DNA of 10,827 bases, from NCBI GenBank assembly GCA_039714735.1, contig JBDLIT010000137.1, positions 1-10,827 of the forward strand. Reading direction: 5' to 3'. The stretch's first letter is position 1. Every line of letters begins with the position of its first letter. A program made the translations under genes and the position numbers. Origin of the DNA: JASJBU01 sp039714735 (GTDB lineage Bacteria; Pseudomonadota; Gammaproteobacteria; Chromatiales; Chromatiaceae). Below are positions 1 through 6,653 of the stretch, piece after piece. A model generated the notes under the pieces. That model saw only the letters and a list, made by a program, of their open reading frames with translations, did no database searches and had not been told where the DNA came from.

Positions 1-430
1 TGAGCTTTTCCACGTCGGTCTCCATGCGGCAGTAGGCGACGATGGTGGCGGTGACCTTCTGCGGGGCCAGCAGGCTGGCCTGCATCGACTCCTTGCCACC
101 GAAGGAGCAGCCATAGGTGGCGATGCGACGCCCCGGTAGTTCCAAATAGGCCAGGGCGGCCTTGAGCTTTTCATCCGCCGCCGCCTGGTCGATTTCGCGC
201 ATCCAGCTGCCGGCCTTCTCCGGATCATCGGTGGTACGCCCGTCATACAGGTCCACTACGATTGCTTGGTAGCCTAGCGCAGCTAGGCGATCCACCCAAT
301 CCCGGTTGTGGGGCATCACCCCCCACCACTCGTGCAGGATTATCACCGCCCCTTTGGCATCTTCGGGTCCGGCAGCATAGACCCCGAATGGCTGGGCGGT
401 GGCGGTGTTGAGCTGGATCGTCTCGCCCAT
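1..430 (-). CDS. Dienelactone hydrolase-like alpha/beta hydrolase (partial, C-terminus outside window)
   Basis: The first 143 residues are visible; the gene continues off the left edge. The fold is dienelactone hydrolase-like: a strand followed by LHEWWGV with Glu34 at the place of the catalytic-dyad-modulating Glu of classical DLH, then VVDLYDG (about 58-64), and the nucleophile elbow GCSFGG at 107-112. Classical DLH has G-x-C-x-G-G with a Cys nucleophile; here the aligned nucleophile position is Ser109, preceded by Cys108. The Asp and His of the triad would lie outside the window. The family hydrolyses lactones or esters in the cytoplasm; the substrate cannot be read from sequence. The start at 430 sits only 4 nt behind the OsmC stop with a GGGAGAG-like ribosome site inside the upstream gene, so the two are almost certainly co-transcribed. 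No signal peptide is seen. Confidence 0.85.
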   Translation of the reverse strand, partial: MGETIQLNTATAQPFGVYAAGPEDAKGAVIILHEWWGVMPHNRDWVDRLAALGYQAIVVDLYDGRTTDDPEKAGSWMREIDQAAADEKLKAALAYLELPGRRIATYGCSFGGKESMQASLLAPQKVTATIVAYCRMETDVEKL

Positions 431-434
431 AGAT

Positions 435-896
435 TTACTCTCCCTTGTGCAGCAGCTCACCCGCTTCGTTGACCAGCTCGACCCCCACTGGAATGCCTTC
501 GCGGATGCTGGCGGTGACCACACAGAAATCCTCGAACAGGGTCATGCAGCGGCCGAGCTTTTTCGACTGCAGCAACTCGTCGCCAGCGGTGATTCTGACA
601 TCCAGGCGGCCCACCCGCAGGCGCTTCTTTTCATTGCGCACCAGGGTGCAGGTGGCCTCGGTCTTGATGCTGTTGGCGGGCACGTCTTCCTTGGCCAGGC
701 AGAACATCAGACTGGCGCTGAGGCAGTTGGCGGCTGCCGCGGCCAGCAGGCGGGAGGCATTGGGGCCGTTGCGTTCGCCCAGGGGGGGAGGTTCATCCAT
801 CAGGATGTCATCTGCCTTCTTGATGTCGAATTTGACGCGGAAGGCGTAATCTTCCTCCTGTTCCAGGTGGATGGTGAATTTGCCGACTTCTGACAT
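435..896 (-). CDS. OsmC family protein (thiol peroxidase-like)
   Basis: A 153-residue protein of normal OsmC-family length. The two hallmark cysteines are visible: Cys58 in AAANCLSAS, preceded by the GPNASRLLAAAA helix, and Cys125 in FEDFCVVTASIREGIPV. In characterised OsmC/Ohr proteins this pair reduces organic hydroperoxides using lipoylated or small-thiol partners in the cytoplasm; some members of the family have no shown activity, so the reaction is inferred. A very strong ribosome site (AAGGAGG, 4 nt spacing) fixes the start at 896. It is the upstream gene of a two-gene operon with the dienelactone hydrolase-like gene. Fusions of alpha/beta hydrolases to OsmC domains are known in other bacteria, which makes a functional link plausible though not shown. 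Confidence 0.9.
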   Translation of the reverse strand: MSEVGKFTIHLEQEEDYAFRVKFDIKKADDILMDEPPPLGERNGPNASRLLAAAAANCLSASLMFCLAKEDVPANSIKTEATCTLVRNEKKRLRVGRLDVRITAGDELLQSKKLGRCMTLFEDFCVVTASIREGIPVGVELVNEAGELLHKGE

Positions 897-1039
897 GGAG
901 CCTCCTTCGAGTGTTGTTGGAATCTGCCCTATTCTGCGGTATTCGGTGGCTTGAGAAAACCATGAAAAGCCTGAGCGAGACAGAGAGCTCTTGAACCTAG
1001 ATTCTGCAGTTGACCCGCTCCCCCTGGCAGATCAGGGTT
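897..1039 (-). other. Intergenic leader upstream of osmC-like gene
   Basis: This 143-nt gap separates the glycosylase-family gene from the OsmC-family gene on the same strand. It must hold the osmC promoter if the operon is independently transcribed, but I see no convincing -35/-10 pair. The only clear signal is the AAGGAGG ribosome site next to the osmC start (about 901-907). Confidence 0.4.
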
Positions 1040-1654
1040 TCAATCGACATCCAGTAAACCTCTCCAGGCGGGATGCTGCTGGATCAGATCCAGGGCCTCC
1101 TGCAGCAGGGACTTGCCCGGTTCGGTGCGGTGCCAGGTCGAGGCGCCGGATGGATGGGGCAGAGGGATCAGGTCGGATTTTCGATCATGAATCATGATCT
1201 GGTGTGTCTTGCCGATGATGTCCACCAGCTTGTTCACCTGGAGAAACTGATTGATCGCCAGTTTACCCACCGGGATGAGCAGTTTCGGCTGCAGCAGGGA
1301 AAGCTCCGCCTCCATCCACTGTCGGCAGGCGGCGATCTCCTGCCTGCTCGGCACCCGGTCGCCTCCCTTTGGATTCTTGCCCGGGAAGCAGCGACAGACT
1401 GCGGCCATGTAGACGCGGCTGCGAAAACTCTCTTCATTCAGGCCGATGCTTTCGAACCATTTGAACAGGGTCTTGCCGGCAGTCCAGGCAAAGGGCCTGC
1501 CGGCTGGGCCCTCTTTGTCTCCCGGCGCCTGGCCGATGAGCATGACTGCGGAGTTCACCGCTTGACCGGTCACCACCGGGCCGATCATCTCTGAGCAGGC
1601 ATGGCACTGACGCAATTGCTGCTGATGTTGCTGTATGGCTTGAAAGGTATTCAT
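1040..1654 (-). CDS. Uracil-DNA glycosylase family protein (4Fe-4S type)
   Basis: A 204-residue protein of the family 4/5-like uracil-DNA glycosylase superfamily, which excises uracil from DNA to start base-excision repair. Motif 1 is GQAPGDKEGPAG at 41-52 followed by RPF at 53-55; motif 2 is PHPSG at 166-170. Cysteines at 17 and 20 (CHAC), 87 or 89 (CRC) and 110 fit the C-x2-C...C...C pattern that binds a 4Fe-4S cluster in family 4 enzymes. Two things differ from textbook family 4: the usual GEAPG has Gln at position 42, and the third-to-fourth Cys spacing is about 20, lengthened by a KGGDR-containing insert. This suggests one of the less characterised UDG-like subfamilies, so activity on uracil is inferred. 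The start at 1654 lacks a good ribosome site. The gene is divergent from the small membrane gene, 43 nt away. Confidence 0.8.
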   Translation of the reverse strand: MNTFQAIQQHQQQLRQCHACSEMIGPVVTGQAVNSAVMLIGQAPGDKEGPAGRPFAWTAGKTLFKWFESIGLNEESFRSRVYMAAVCRCFPGKNPKGGDRVPSRQEIAACRQWMEAELSLLQPKLLIPVGKLAINQFLQVNKLVDIIGKTHQIMIHDRKSDLIPLPHPSGASTWHRTEPGKSLLQEALDLIQQHPAWRGLLDVD

Positions 1655-1697
1655 GGGCAGGACAAACTAACAATCTCTAAAAAATTTGGAAAATAGC

Positions 1698-1901
1698 ATG
1701 ATGGAAACACTACTCGGTTTGGGAGTGGGCGCAATGCTGCTCACCCTGTTTATCTGGTTTCTGCCCATTTTACTGATCATCCGATCCAAGAAAACCAATG
1801 GGGCCGAGAAACTTTTCTGGTTTCTGGCTGTGGTGTTCGTCTCCTGGTTTGCCTGGATCTTATATGCCTTGTTTGCCCCCCTGGGAGGTGAGAAGCGATG
1901 A
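1698..1901 (+). CDS. Small two-helix membrane protein (PLDc_N-like)
   Basis: A 67-residue hydrophobic peptide with two predicted membrane helices (about residues 5-27 and 40-62) separated by a short charged loop, IRSKKTNGAEK. The layout (helix, basic loop, Gly/Ala-Lys-Leu-hydrophobic-Trp helix) resembles small proteins carrying the N-terminal membrane anchor of phospholipase D-like proteins, but at this size the assignment is tentative and no enzymatic domain follows. I chose the ATG at 1698 because GGA lies 7 nt upstream; a TTG at 1686 in the same frame would add four residues but has no ribosome site. The stop overlaps the start of the quinone oxidoreductase gene (ATGA), so the two are translationally coupled. 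Its role is unknown. Confidence 0.7.
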   Translation: MMETLLGLGVGAMLLTLFIWFLPILLIIRSKKTNGAEKLFWFLAVVFVSWFAWILYALFAPLGGEKR

Positions 1902-2893
1902 GAGCGGTCCTGATGCCGGAAGCCGGCGGTCCCGATGTTCTGTCCCTGCAACAGATCGATGAGCCGGAGATACAAATCCCAAATCAGCTCAAGATAGCGT
2001 TGAAAGCTGCTGGGGTGAATCCCATCGACACAAAGCTGCGGTCCCGGGGGGTGCTCCTGCCTGACGGTCTACCGGCGGTGCTGGGCTGCGACGGGGCGGG
2101 AGTCGTGGTGGAAACCGGTAGCGATGTCAGCCGGTTTGAGGCAGGCGACGAGGTCTGGTTTTGCAGCGGGGGTTTGGGCGGGCCATTGGGCAACTATGCC
2201 GAGACTACCTTGGTGGAAGAGGTGGCCTGCTGTCTGAAGCCCGCCGCAATGAGTTTTGTGGAAGCTGCCGCAGCACCGCTGGTGTTGATCACCGCCTGGG
2301 AGGCCCTGTTCGACCATGCACGGCTCAGTGAAGGGCAGACGGTGTTGATCCATGCCGGAGCCGGTGGTGTGGGACATGTGGCGATTCAGCTGGCCAAGTC
2401 GGTAGGCGCCAGGGTGTTGACGACGGTCAGTTCAGACGTGAAGGCGCGGTTCGTGAAAGGTCTGGGCGCAGATGAAGCGATACTCTATCCAGAAGTCGAT
2501 TTCGTGGATGCGGTCAACCAGTTGACTGCTGGGCGTGGGGCCGATGTAGTGTTCGATACCGTGAGCCCGGAGGTCTTCAAGCATTCGATTGCTGCGGTTG
2601 CCCACTATGGTGATTTGGTGACGCTGCTTGATCCCGGTGTCGATGTGAATTGGCAGGAGGCTCGCAACCGTAACCTCAGAATCAGCTTTACATTGATGCT
2701 GACCCCGATGTTGCGGGACCTGCCGGAGGCGCGGGCGCATCATGGGGAGATCCTGAGTCGTTGCGCTGAACTGGTGGATGCCGGCAAGCTGAGAATCGAG
2801 GTGGCGCATACCCTGTCACTGGAGCAGGCTGCGGAGGCGCATCGGATGATCGAGGCAGGACATACTCAGGGTAAGATTGTATTGGCGCCTTGA
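1898..2893 (+). CDS. Zinc-free quinone oxidoreductase (medium-chain dehydrogenase/reductase)
   Basis: A 331-residue cytoplasmic MDR-superfamily protein. The N-terminal GroES-like domain has NPIDTKLRSRG (41-51) and LGCDGAGVV (62-70), the forms seen in NADPH:quinone oxidoreductases; catalytic and structural zinc ligands of alcohol dehydrogenases are absent. The Rossmann domain carries HAGAGGVGHVAIQLAK (152-167), the AxxGGVG nucleotide-binding loop typical of NADPH-dependent members, followed by GADVVFDTV and the C-terminal TQGKIVL tail that closes the fold. Expected reaction: NADPH-dependent reduction of quinones or enones; the precise substrate is unknown. The start is set by GGGAGG 9 nt upstream and by the ATGA overlap with the preceding membrane-peptide gene. 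It converges on nfeD across a repeat-bearing gap. Confidence 0.9.
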   Translation: MRAVLMPEAGGPDVLSLQQIDEPEIQIPNQLKIALKAAGVNPIDTKLRSRGVLLPDGLPAVLGCDGAGVVVETGSDVSRFEAGDEVWFCSGGLGGPLGNYAETTLVEEVACCLKPAAMSFVEAAAAPLVLITAWEALFDHARLSEGQTVLIHAGAGGVGHVAIQLAKSVGARVLTTVSSDVKARFVKGLGADEAILYPEVDFVDAVNQLTAGRGADVVFDTVSPEVFKHSIAAVAHYGDLVTLLDPGVDVNWQEARNRNLRISFTLMLTPMLRDLPEARAHHGEILSRCAELVDAGKLRIEVAHTLSLEQAAEAHRMIEAGHTQGKIVLAP

Positions 2894-2958
2894 GGTTTAA
2901 AAGAAGTCTATCCTTTTTCTGGCCTTTCCCTCCAGGGGAGGCTGTAAATGCCTGAAAT

Positions 2959-3065
2959 TGTAGGTTAATGGGTTAGCGACAGCGCGCCCCGAAGGAAGTA
3001 CTCTTGGGGTATAACCCAACAAATTCAATAGATTGTCGGATTGCGCTGCGCTTATCCAACCTACA
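2959..3065. repeat. REP-like inverted-repeat element between convergent genes
   Basis: The element is bounded by TGTAGGTT (2959-2966) and its exact reverse complement AACCTACA (3058-3065). A nested pair, GGGTTA (2970-2975) and TAACCC (3012-3017), lies inside. The right half contains a compact hairpin around GCGCTGCGC, with GGAT before it and ATCC after it, running into CCAACCTACA. The same core and CCTACA tail recur at 7404-7433, so this is a repeat family in the genome. It lies between the 3' ends of converging genes, the usual location of REP/BIME elements. Confidence 0.7.
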
Positions 3066-3080
3066 TTTTTACTTTTGCGA

Positions 3081-3135
3081 CCCCCTCCTTCAGGGGGGGG
3101 GATTTATCACTAAGCCATGGCCCACTGGTCATGGC
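3081..3135. other. Two hairpins downstream of the REP-like element
   Basis: A CCCCCT/AGGGGG hairpin (3081-3097, loop CCTTC) is followed by a second hairpin: GCCATGGCC (3114-3122) and GGTCATGGC (3127-3135), nine pairs with one mismatch or wobble and a CACT loop. They sit in the tail region of nfeD on the minus strand. Neither has a proper T-run on either strand, so they are weak terminator candidates only. An upstream CCTTTCCC/GGGGAGG hairpin near 2925-2942 lies behind the quinone reductase gene and also lacks a T-run. Confidence 0.35.
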
Positions 3136-3166
3136 AGCATCGCTGCCCCGCCGGTTGCAGACCTGC

Positions 3167-3613
3167 TCAGGATTCAACGCTGATCTGCAGCACCACACCA
3201 TCCACACCGGTCACTCTGACCTGAGCGCCGACAGGGCAATCGGCCCCGTGGATCTTCCAGGTGCTGTCATCCACCCGGATTTTGCCCTCACCGTTAATGA
3301 TGGGTTCTTCCAGGGTGAACACCCGCCCGCTGTACTGCTCGCCCCGGCGATTGAGATGGGGTTGATCGGTCTTGATCGGGCGGCGCTGCAGGATGAGGCG
3401 CGCCGCAAGAATATCGGTTACGCTGAACAGGGCGAAGATCAACAGTTGGTACTGCCAGTCCAGATCCGGGACTGCAAGTAGAACGAGACCGACTATGCCT
3501 GCCGCCAGGCCCATCCAGATAAAGAAGACCCCGGGTGAGAAGACCTCGAGGATGACCAGCACCACCGCCAGGACGAACCAGTGCCAGAAGTCGAGGTTGT
3601 TCAGCAGATCCAT
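3167..3613 (-). CDS. NfeD family membrane protein, partner of the QmcA-like SPFH protein
   Basis: A 148-residue short-form NfeD protein. Three hydrophobic segments (about 10-26, 30-47 and 54-75) are followed by a soluble C-terminal domain (about 80-148) containing RRGEQYSGRVFTLEEPI...GKIRVDDSTWKIHG and ending in VRVTGVDGVVLQI, the five-strand OB-fold pattern of this family. There is no N-terminal ClpP-class serine protease domain, so this is the short form that accompanies stomatin/paraslipin-type SPFH proteins in inner-membrane microdomains. Its ATG overlaps the qmcA stop by one base (TAATG), giving tight translational coupling, with GGAG about 10 nt upstream inside qmcA. The likely role, by analogy with E. 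coli YbbJ, is to partner QmcA in membrane organisation or quality control. Confidence 0.9.
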   Translation of the reverse strand: MDLLNNLDFWHWFVLAVVLVILEVFSPGVFFIWMGLAAGIVGLVLLAVPDLDWQYQLLIFALFSVTDILAARLILQRRPIKTDQPHLNRRGEQYSGRVFTLEEPIINGEGKIRVDDSTWKIHGADCPVGAQVRVTGVDGVVLQISVES

Positions 3614-4536
3614 TACTCATTGTCTCCATTGCGTTTGCCAAAGGCGGATTTGACCAGTTCGCCGATCCCCCCGATGGTACCGATCAAGCTGGAGGCCTCC
3701 AGGGGCATCAGGATGACCTTCTGATTTTCGGCAGAGGCGATACTTTGTAACGCCTCGGTATACTTTTGAGCAACGAAGTAGTTGATGGCGTTCACGTCAC
3801 CCTTGGCGATGGCCTGGGAGACCATCTGGGTCGCCTTGGCTTCTGCCTCAGCTAGTCGTTCCCTGGCTTCCGCCTCGCGGAAGGCAGCCTCCTTCTCACC
3901 CTCTGCCTCAAGGATTGCGCCTCGTTTTTGACCTTCAGCCTTGAGGATCTCTGACTGCCGCTGACCTTCCGCCTCAAGGATCACAGCGCGTTTTTCCCGT
4001 TCCGCCTTCATTTGTCTTGCCATGGAGTCCACCAGATCACGGGGTGGGGTAATGTCCTTGATCTCGATCCGGGTCACTTTTACACCCCAAGGGGTAGTGG
4101 CGTCGTCCACCACGGTTAGCAGCCGGGCGTTTATCTGGTCACGCTGAGAGAGCAGTTCATCCAGATCCATGGAGCCCATCACAGTACGGATATTGGTCAT
4201 GGTGAGGTTGAGAGTGGCGTATTCCAGGCGACTGACCTCATAGGAGGCCTTGGCGGCATCCAGCACCTGATAGAAGACCACGCCGTCCACGGTGACCATG
4301 GCATTATCCTTGGTGATGATCTCCTGGGAGGGGACGTCAAGCACCTGTTCCATCATGTTTTGCTTGTTACCCACATGGTCGATCATCGGCACGATCAGGT
4401 TCAGTCCTGGTCGCAGGGTCTGGGTATAGCGGCCGAAACGCTCCACGGTGTACTCCATCCCCTGCGGCACTCGCTTTGCCCCGAGTGAGACAATGATGAT
4501 TGCCAGAATCAGTACTGCAAGAACAAATACGTCCAT
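3613..4536 (-). CDS. qmcA: SPFH/Band 7 membrane protein QmcA (paraslipin)
   Basis: A 307-residue protein, very close to E. coli QmcA in length. It has an N-terminal membrane helix (2-19), then the SPFH domain opening with VPQGMEYTVERFGRYTQTLRPGLN (seen here as 23-46) and containing the conserved stretch from SQEIITKDN to VDGVVFYQV. This is followed by VKVTRIEIKDITPP and an Ala/Glu-rich coiled coil (about 185-250) with repeated AEGxxxxxILxAEG units, and a short hydrophobic tail (SLIGTIGGIGELV). Such proteins assemble large ring- or cage-like oligomers in the inner membrane and hold FtsH/NfeD-type partners. A clear ribosome site (CGAGGAAAC, about 7 nt before ATG) fixes the start. It is the first gene of the qmcA-nfeD operon and is divergent from the TtcA-family gene. 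Confidence 0.93.
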   Translation of the reverse strand: MDVFVLAVLILAIIIVSLGAKRVPQGMEYTVERFGRYTQTLRPGLNLIVPMIDHVGNKQNMMEQVLDVPSQEIITKDNAMVTVDGVVFYQVLDAAKASYEVSRLEYATLNLTMTNIRTVMGSMDLDELLSQRDQINARLLTVVDDATTPWGVKVTRIEIKDITPPRDLVDSMARQMKAEREKRAVILEAEGQRQSEILKAEGQKRGAILEAEGEKEAAFREAEARERLAEAEAKATQMVSQAIAKGDVNAINYFVAQKYTEALQSIASAENQKVILMPLEASSLIGTIGGIGELVKSAFGKRNGDNE

Positions 4537-4642
4537 GGTGTTTCCTCGTTATTTGAAAGGCTAGGCCTAAAAGATGGTGTACGTGGGCAAGTATTTCAAT
4601 AGTGAGATTGGTCGGCTGCCGGCTTCATGTCACAATTGGCTC

Positions 4643-5392
4643 ATGAATCAAACCATCAAGCCACCAAAATCCCTGTTGCGCAAGGTCGGCCGTGCGATTG
4701 CCGATTACGACATGATCCGTGAGGGTGACCGGATTCTGCTGGGGGTTTCGGGGGGTAAGGATTCTCTCTCCCTGCTGCAGATTCTCCGCCATCTGCAGAC
4801 CTATGCGCCGGTGCGGTTCGAACTGGGAGTGATCACCGTCGACCCGGAGGTGGAAGGCTTCGACCCGGAACCTCTGAAAGCCTACTACGACGAGCTGGGT
4901 GTGCCCTGGTTCTACCAGGAGCAGCCGATCATGGAAGAGGCCAAGACCCGCCTGGACGGCGACTCTTTCTGTGCCTACTGCGCACGCATGAAGCGCGGCA
5001 TCATGTATACCACCTGTCGGCGGCAGGGCTACAATGTACTGGCCCTGGCCCAGCACCTGGATGATCTGGCGGAGAGTCTGATGATGTCGATCTTTCATGG
5101 TGGTCAGTTGCGCACCATGAAGGCGCAGTATTTAAATAACGAGGGCGACCTGCGCATCATCCGCCCGTTGGTCTACTGCAGAGAGACCCAGACCGGCGCT
5201 TTCGCTCTGGAAGCGGGTCTGCCGGTGATACCCGACAGCTGTCCGGCGTGTTTTACCGCACCGACGCAACGCGCCCATATGAAACAGCTGCTGTTAATGG
5301 AGGAGCGGCAGAACAAGCATCTTTATGCCAACATACTGCATGCTATGCGCCCTTTGATGGGTGATTCTCAAATAGAGGGCAGAACGTTATGA
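4643..5392 (+). CDS. TtcA-family tRNA 2-thiolation ATPase (PP-loop)
   Basis: A 249-residue N-type ATP pyrophosphatase from the preferred ATG at 4643. An in-frame ATG at 4574 would add 23 residues unlike the family N-terminus; neither start has a strong ribosome site. Visible features are the PP-loop SGGKDS (36-41), CAYCARMKRG with Cys110 and Cys113, QHLDDLAES (137-145) and a second pair, Cys200 and Cys203, in SCPAC. TtcA of E. coli (about 311 residues) adenylates C32 of certain tRNAs and inserts sulfur using a 4Fe-4S cluster held by three cysteines equivalent to the first pair plus one of the second. This protein has all of these but is about 60 residues shorter, so it may be a TtcA-like paralogue with another tRNA substrate. 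It overlaps the CBS gene by ATGA, indicating one operon. Confidence 0.85.
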   Translation: MNQTIKPPKSLLRKVGRAIADYDMIREGDRILLGVSGGKDSLSLLQILRHLQTYAPVRFELGVITVDPEVEGFDPEPLKAYYDELGVPWFYQEQPIMEEAKTRLDGDSFCAYCARMKRGIMYTTCRRQGYNVLALAQHLDDLAESLMMSIFHGGQLRTMKAQYLNNEGDLRIIRPLVYCRETQTGAFALEAGLPVIPDSCPACFTAPTQRAHMKQLLLMEERQNKHLYANILHAMRPLMGDSQIEGRTL

Positions 5393-5838
5393 ATCTTTCC
5401 GATGTCGCGATTCCAACCGAGGTCGTACAAGCCGGCGCCACATTTGAGGCAGCGCTGAAAGAGTGTGTCGACAAGGGTGTGCCAGGTATTCCCTATGTAG
5501 ACGAAACAGGCAGGATCGTCGGCCGTTTTTCGTTGCGTCATGCCTTCCGCATGGCCTGTGTATCGAACAGCGCCTTTCAGGGTGGACAACTACTGGGCGA
5601 CGATTTCGACTATTTCACTAATATTCCAATGGAAGTGGAGGGCATCAAGCTCGAACCGGTCGAGGGCTTTATCCTGGAAGACAGCATCCAACTGGATACA
5701 AGTGCCGGTGTCGAACAGATCCTGCAAAAGATGGAAGACTATAATACCGGTTACCTCTTTTTGGAGGAAAATGACCGTTATCTGGGGGTAATCACCCGGA
5801 TTGGAGTGGCCAAACTAATCCTCGAGGTTGGCTGTTGA
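5389..5838 (+). CDS. Tandem CBS-domain protein coupled to the TtcA-family gene
   Basis: A 149-residue stand-alone protein with two CBS domains: one at about 5-58 (PGIPYVDETGRIVGRFSLRHAF) and one at about 95-147 (containing NTGYLFLEENDRYLGVITR and ending AKLILEVGC). No membrane segment or catalytic domain is present. CBS pairs bind adenosyl nucleotides (AMP, ATP, SAM or similar) and act as regulatory modules, so a role in sensing the nucleotide state for the adjacent thiolation ATPase is a reasonable inference. The start overlaps the upstream stop by 4 nt and has GAGGG 9 nt upstream. The 3' end (residues 111-149) and 39 nt beyond the stop recur, diverged, at 9661-9819. Confidence 0.85.
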   Translation: MNLSDVAIPTEVVQAGATFEAALKECVDKGVPGIPYVDETGRIVGRFSLRHAFRMACVSNSAFQGGQLLGDDFDYFTNIPMEVEGIKLEPVEGFILEDSIQLDTSAGVEQILQKMEDYNTGYLFLEENDRYLGVITRIGVAKLILEVGC

Positions 5839-5877
5839 CTTCAGGCCTGGTTGCGGACTGGTAGGTTTAAATGGCTG
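5719..5877 (+). repeat. Left copy of a ~159-bp imperfect direct repeat (CBS gene 3' end)
   Basis: This stretch covers codons 111-149 and the stop of the CBS gene plus 39 nt of noncoding DNA. It aligns without gaps over its coding part to 9661-9780: by hand count 97 of 120 bases are identical. The noncoding tail matches 9781-9819 at 31 of 39 positions. Similarity stops abruptly after GGCTG on the right and at codon 111 on the left. The two copies bracket the accessory block. Confidence 0.85.
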
Positions 5878-5950
5878 AGTGGAGTAGAGTGTTCTGATGG
5901 AGCATCTTAGGCACGGGAAGCAAGACAACACAAGACATGAGAGGTCTCGT

Positions 5951-6553
5951 ATGAATAAGTCAATAGCATTCACGATAACTTTACTCTTGGTAGTGCTGTA
6001 CGGATGCGCACCAATGGATATACATGGCCAAAGTAAACATATGAATGAACTGTCAACTGCGACTACCGTCGAACCACAAGACGATAAGGCGCTAGTTATA
6101 TTTATGAGGCCTTTTGGTCAAGCTCATAGACAAATGTCTACGGTATTTGATGTAACCAATGAGGAAATAAAAATTATCGGTATCTTGCCAAACATGAAAA
6201 AAATTGCCCGCTATGTTGATCCAGGTCAATATATATTTATGGTGTTAGGAGAATCCACAGACTATATGTCCGCCGACTTGGAAGCAGGTAAAACCTACTA
6301 CGCTCGTGTCGCTGAACGAATGGGTGCCTGGAAAGCACGATTCTCGTTGTTACCCATTACTAGAAGCGAACTGGAAAGCGAGGAAGGAAAGAAATGGGTA
6401 AACGAAACTCAGTTTGTAGAAATTACTGATAGTGCTCATGCTTGGTTTGAGAAGCATAAAGATAGCATTGCCAACAAACATAAAGTGAATTATCAGAAAT
6501 GGATGAGCAAATCTGCTGACAGACGCCCTAAGCTTATTGACGAAGGCTCTTAA
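5951..6553 (+). CDS. DUF2846-like outer-membrane lipoprotein
   Basis: A 200-residue predicted lipoprotein. The N-terminus has Lys3, a hydrophobic core (IAFTITLLLVVL) and the lipobox LYGC with Cys19 as the lipidated residue; the following Ala argues for outer-membrane sorting. The mature part has DKALVIFMRPFG (about 44-55), a DPGQYIFMV strand and ADLEAGKTYYARV, the pattern of small DUF2846-type lipoproteins whose function is unknown; the family match is by eye. I prefer the ATG at 5951 because it has GAGG 6 nt upstream and opens directly on the signal peptide, whereas the in-frame ATG at 5897 would put 18 charged residues before it. The gene is visibly AT-richer than the CBS gene upstream and the flavoprotein gene downstream, which suggests a separate origin. 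Confidence 0.75.
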   Translation: MNKSIAFTITLLLVVLYGCAPMDIHGQSKHMNELSTATTVEPQDDKALVIFMRPFGQAHRQMSTVFDVTNEEIKIIGILPNMKKIARYVDPGQYIFMVLGESTDYMSADLEAGKTYYARVAERMGAWKARFSLLPITRSELESEEGKKWVNETQFVEITDSAHAWFEKHKDSIANKHKVNYQKWMSKSADRRPKLIDEGS

Positions 6554-6557
6554 GGGG

Positions 6558-6590
6558 TAATAGAGGGCAGACTGAACCCTATTATTTCTC
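6558..6590 (+). terminator. Possible intrinsic terminator after the lipoprotein gene
   Basis: TAATA plus GGG (6558-6567, with a 2-nt GA bulge) pairs with CCC plus TATTA (6577-6584) over a 9-nt loop, followed by TTTCTCTT. It begins 5 nt after the lipoprotein stop. The bulge and the interrupted T-run make it a weak candidate. Confidence 0.4.
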
Positions 6591-6653
6591 TTGCCCACAA
6601 GGCACGTGACCAGACCTGTCCTTTGACGGCTCCTGATATATAGGCACGGTTGC

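Noticed and set aside
399..893. 164-codon plus-strand frame opposite the OsmC gene
   Set aside because: It is the antisense shadow of the OsmC gene, which has both family cysteines and a strong ribosome site.
1073..1594. 173-codon plus-strand frame opposite the glycosylase-family gene
   Set aside because: No protein family features; the opposite strand carries the UDG motifs and cluster cysteines.
3041..3481. 146-codon plus-strand frame across the REP-like element and nfeD
   Set aside because: It starts in repeat DNA and is then the complement of the well-supported NfeD gene.
4574..4642. Upstream ATG at 4574 as the start of the TtcA-family gene
   Set aside because: The extra 23 residues lack family resemblance and no ribosome site precedes them; the ATG at 4643 gives the normal N-terminus, though this is not certain.
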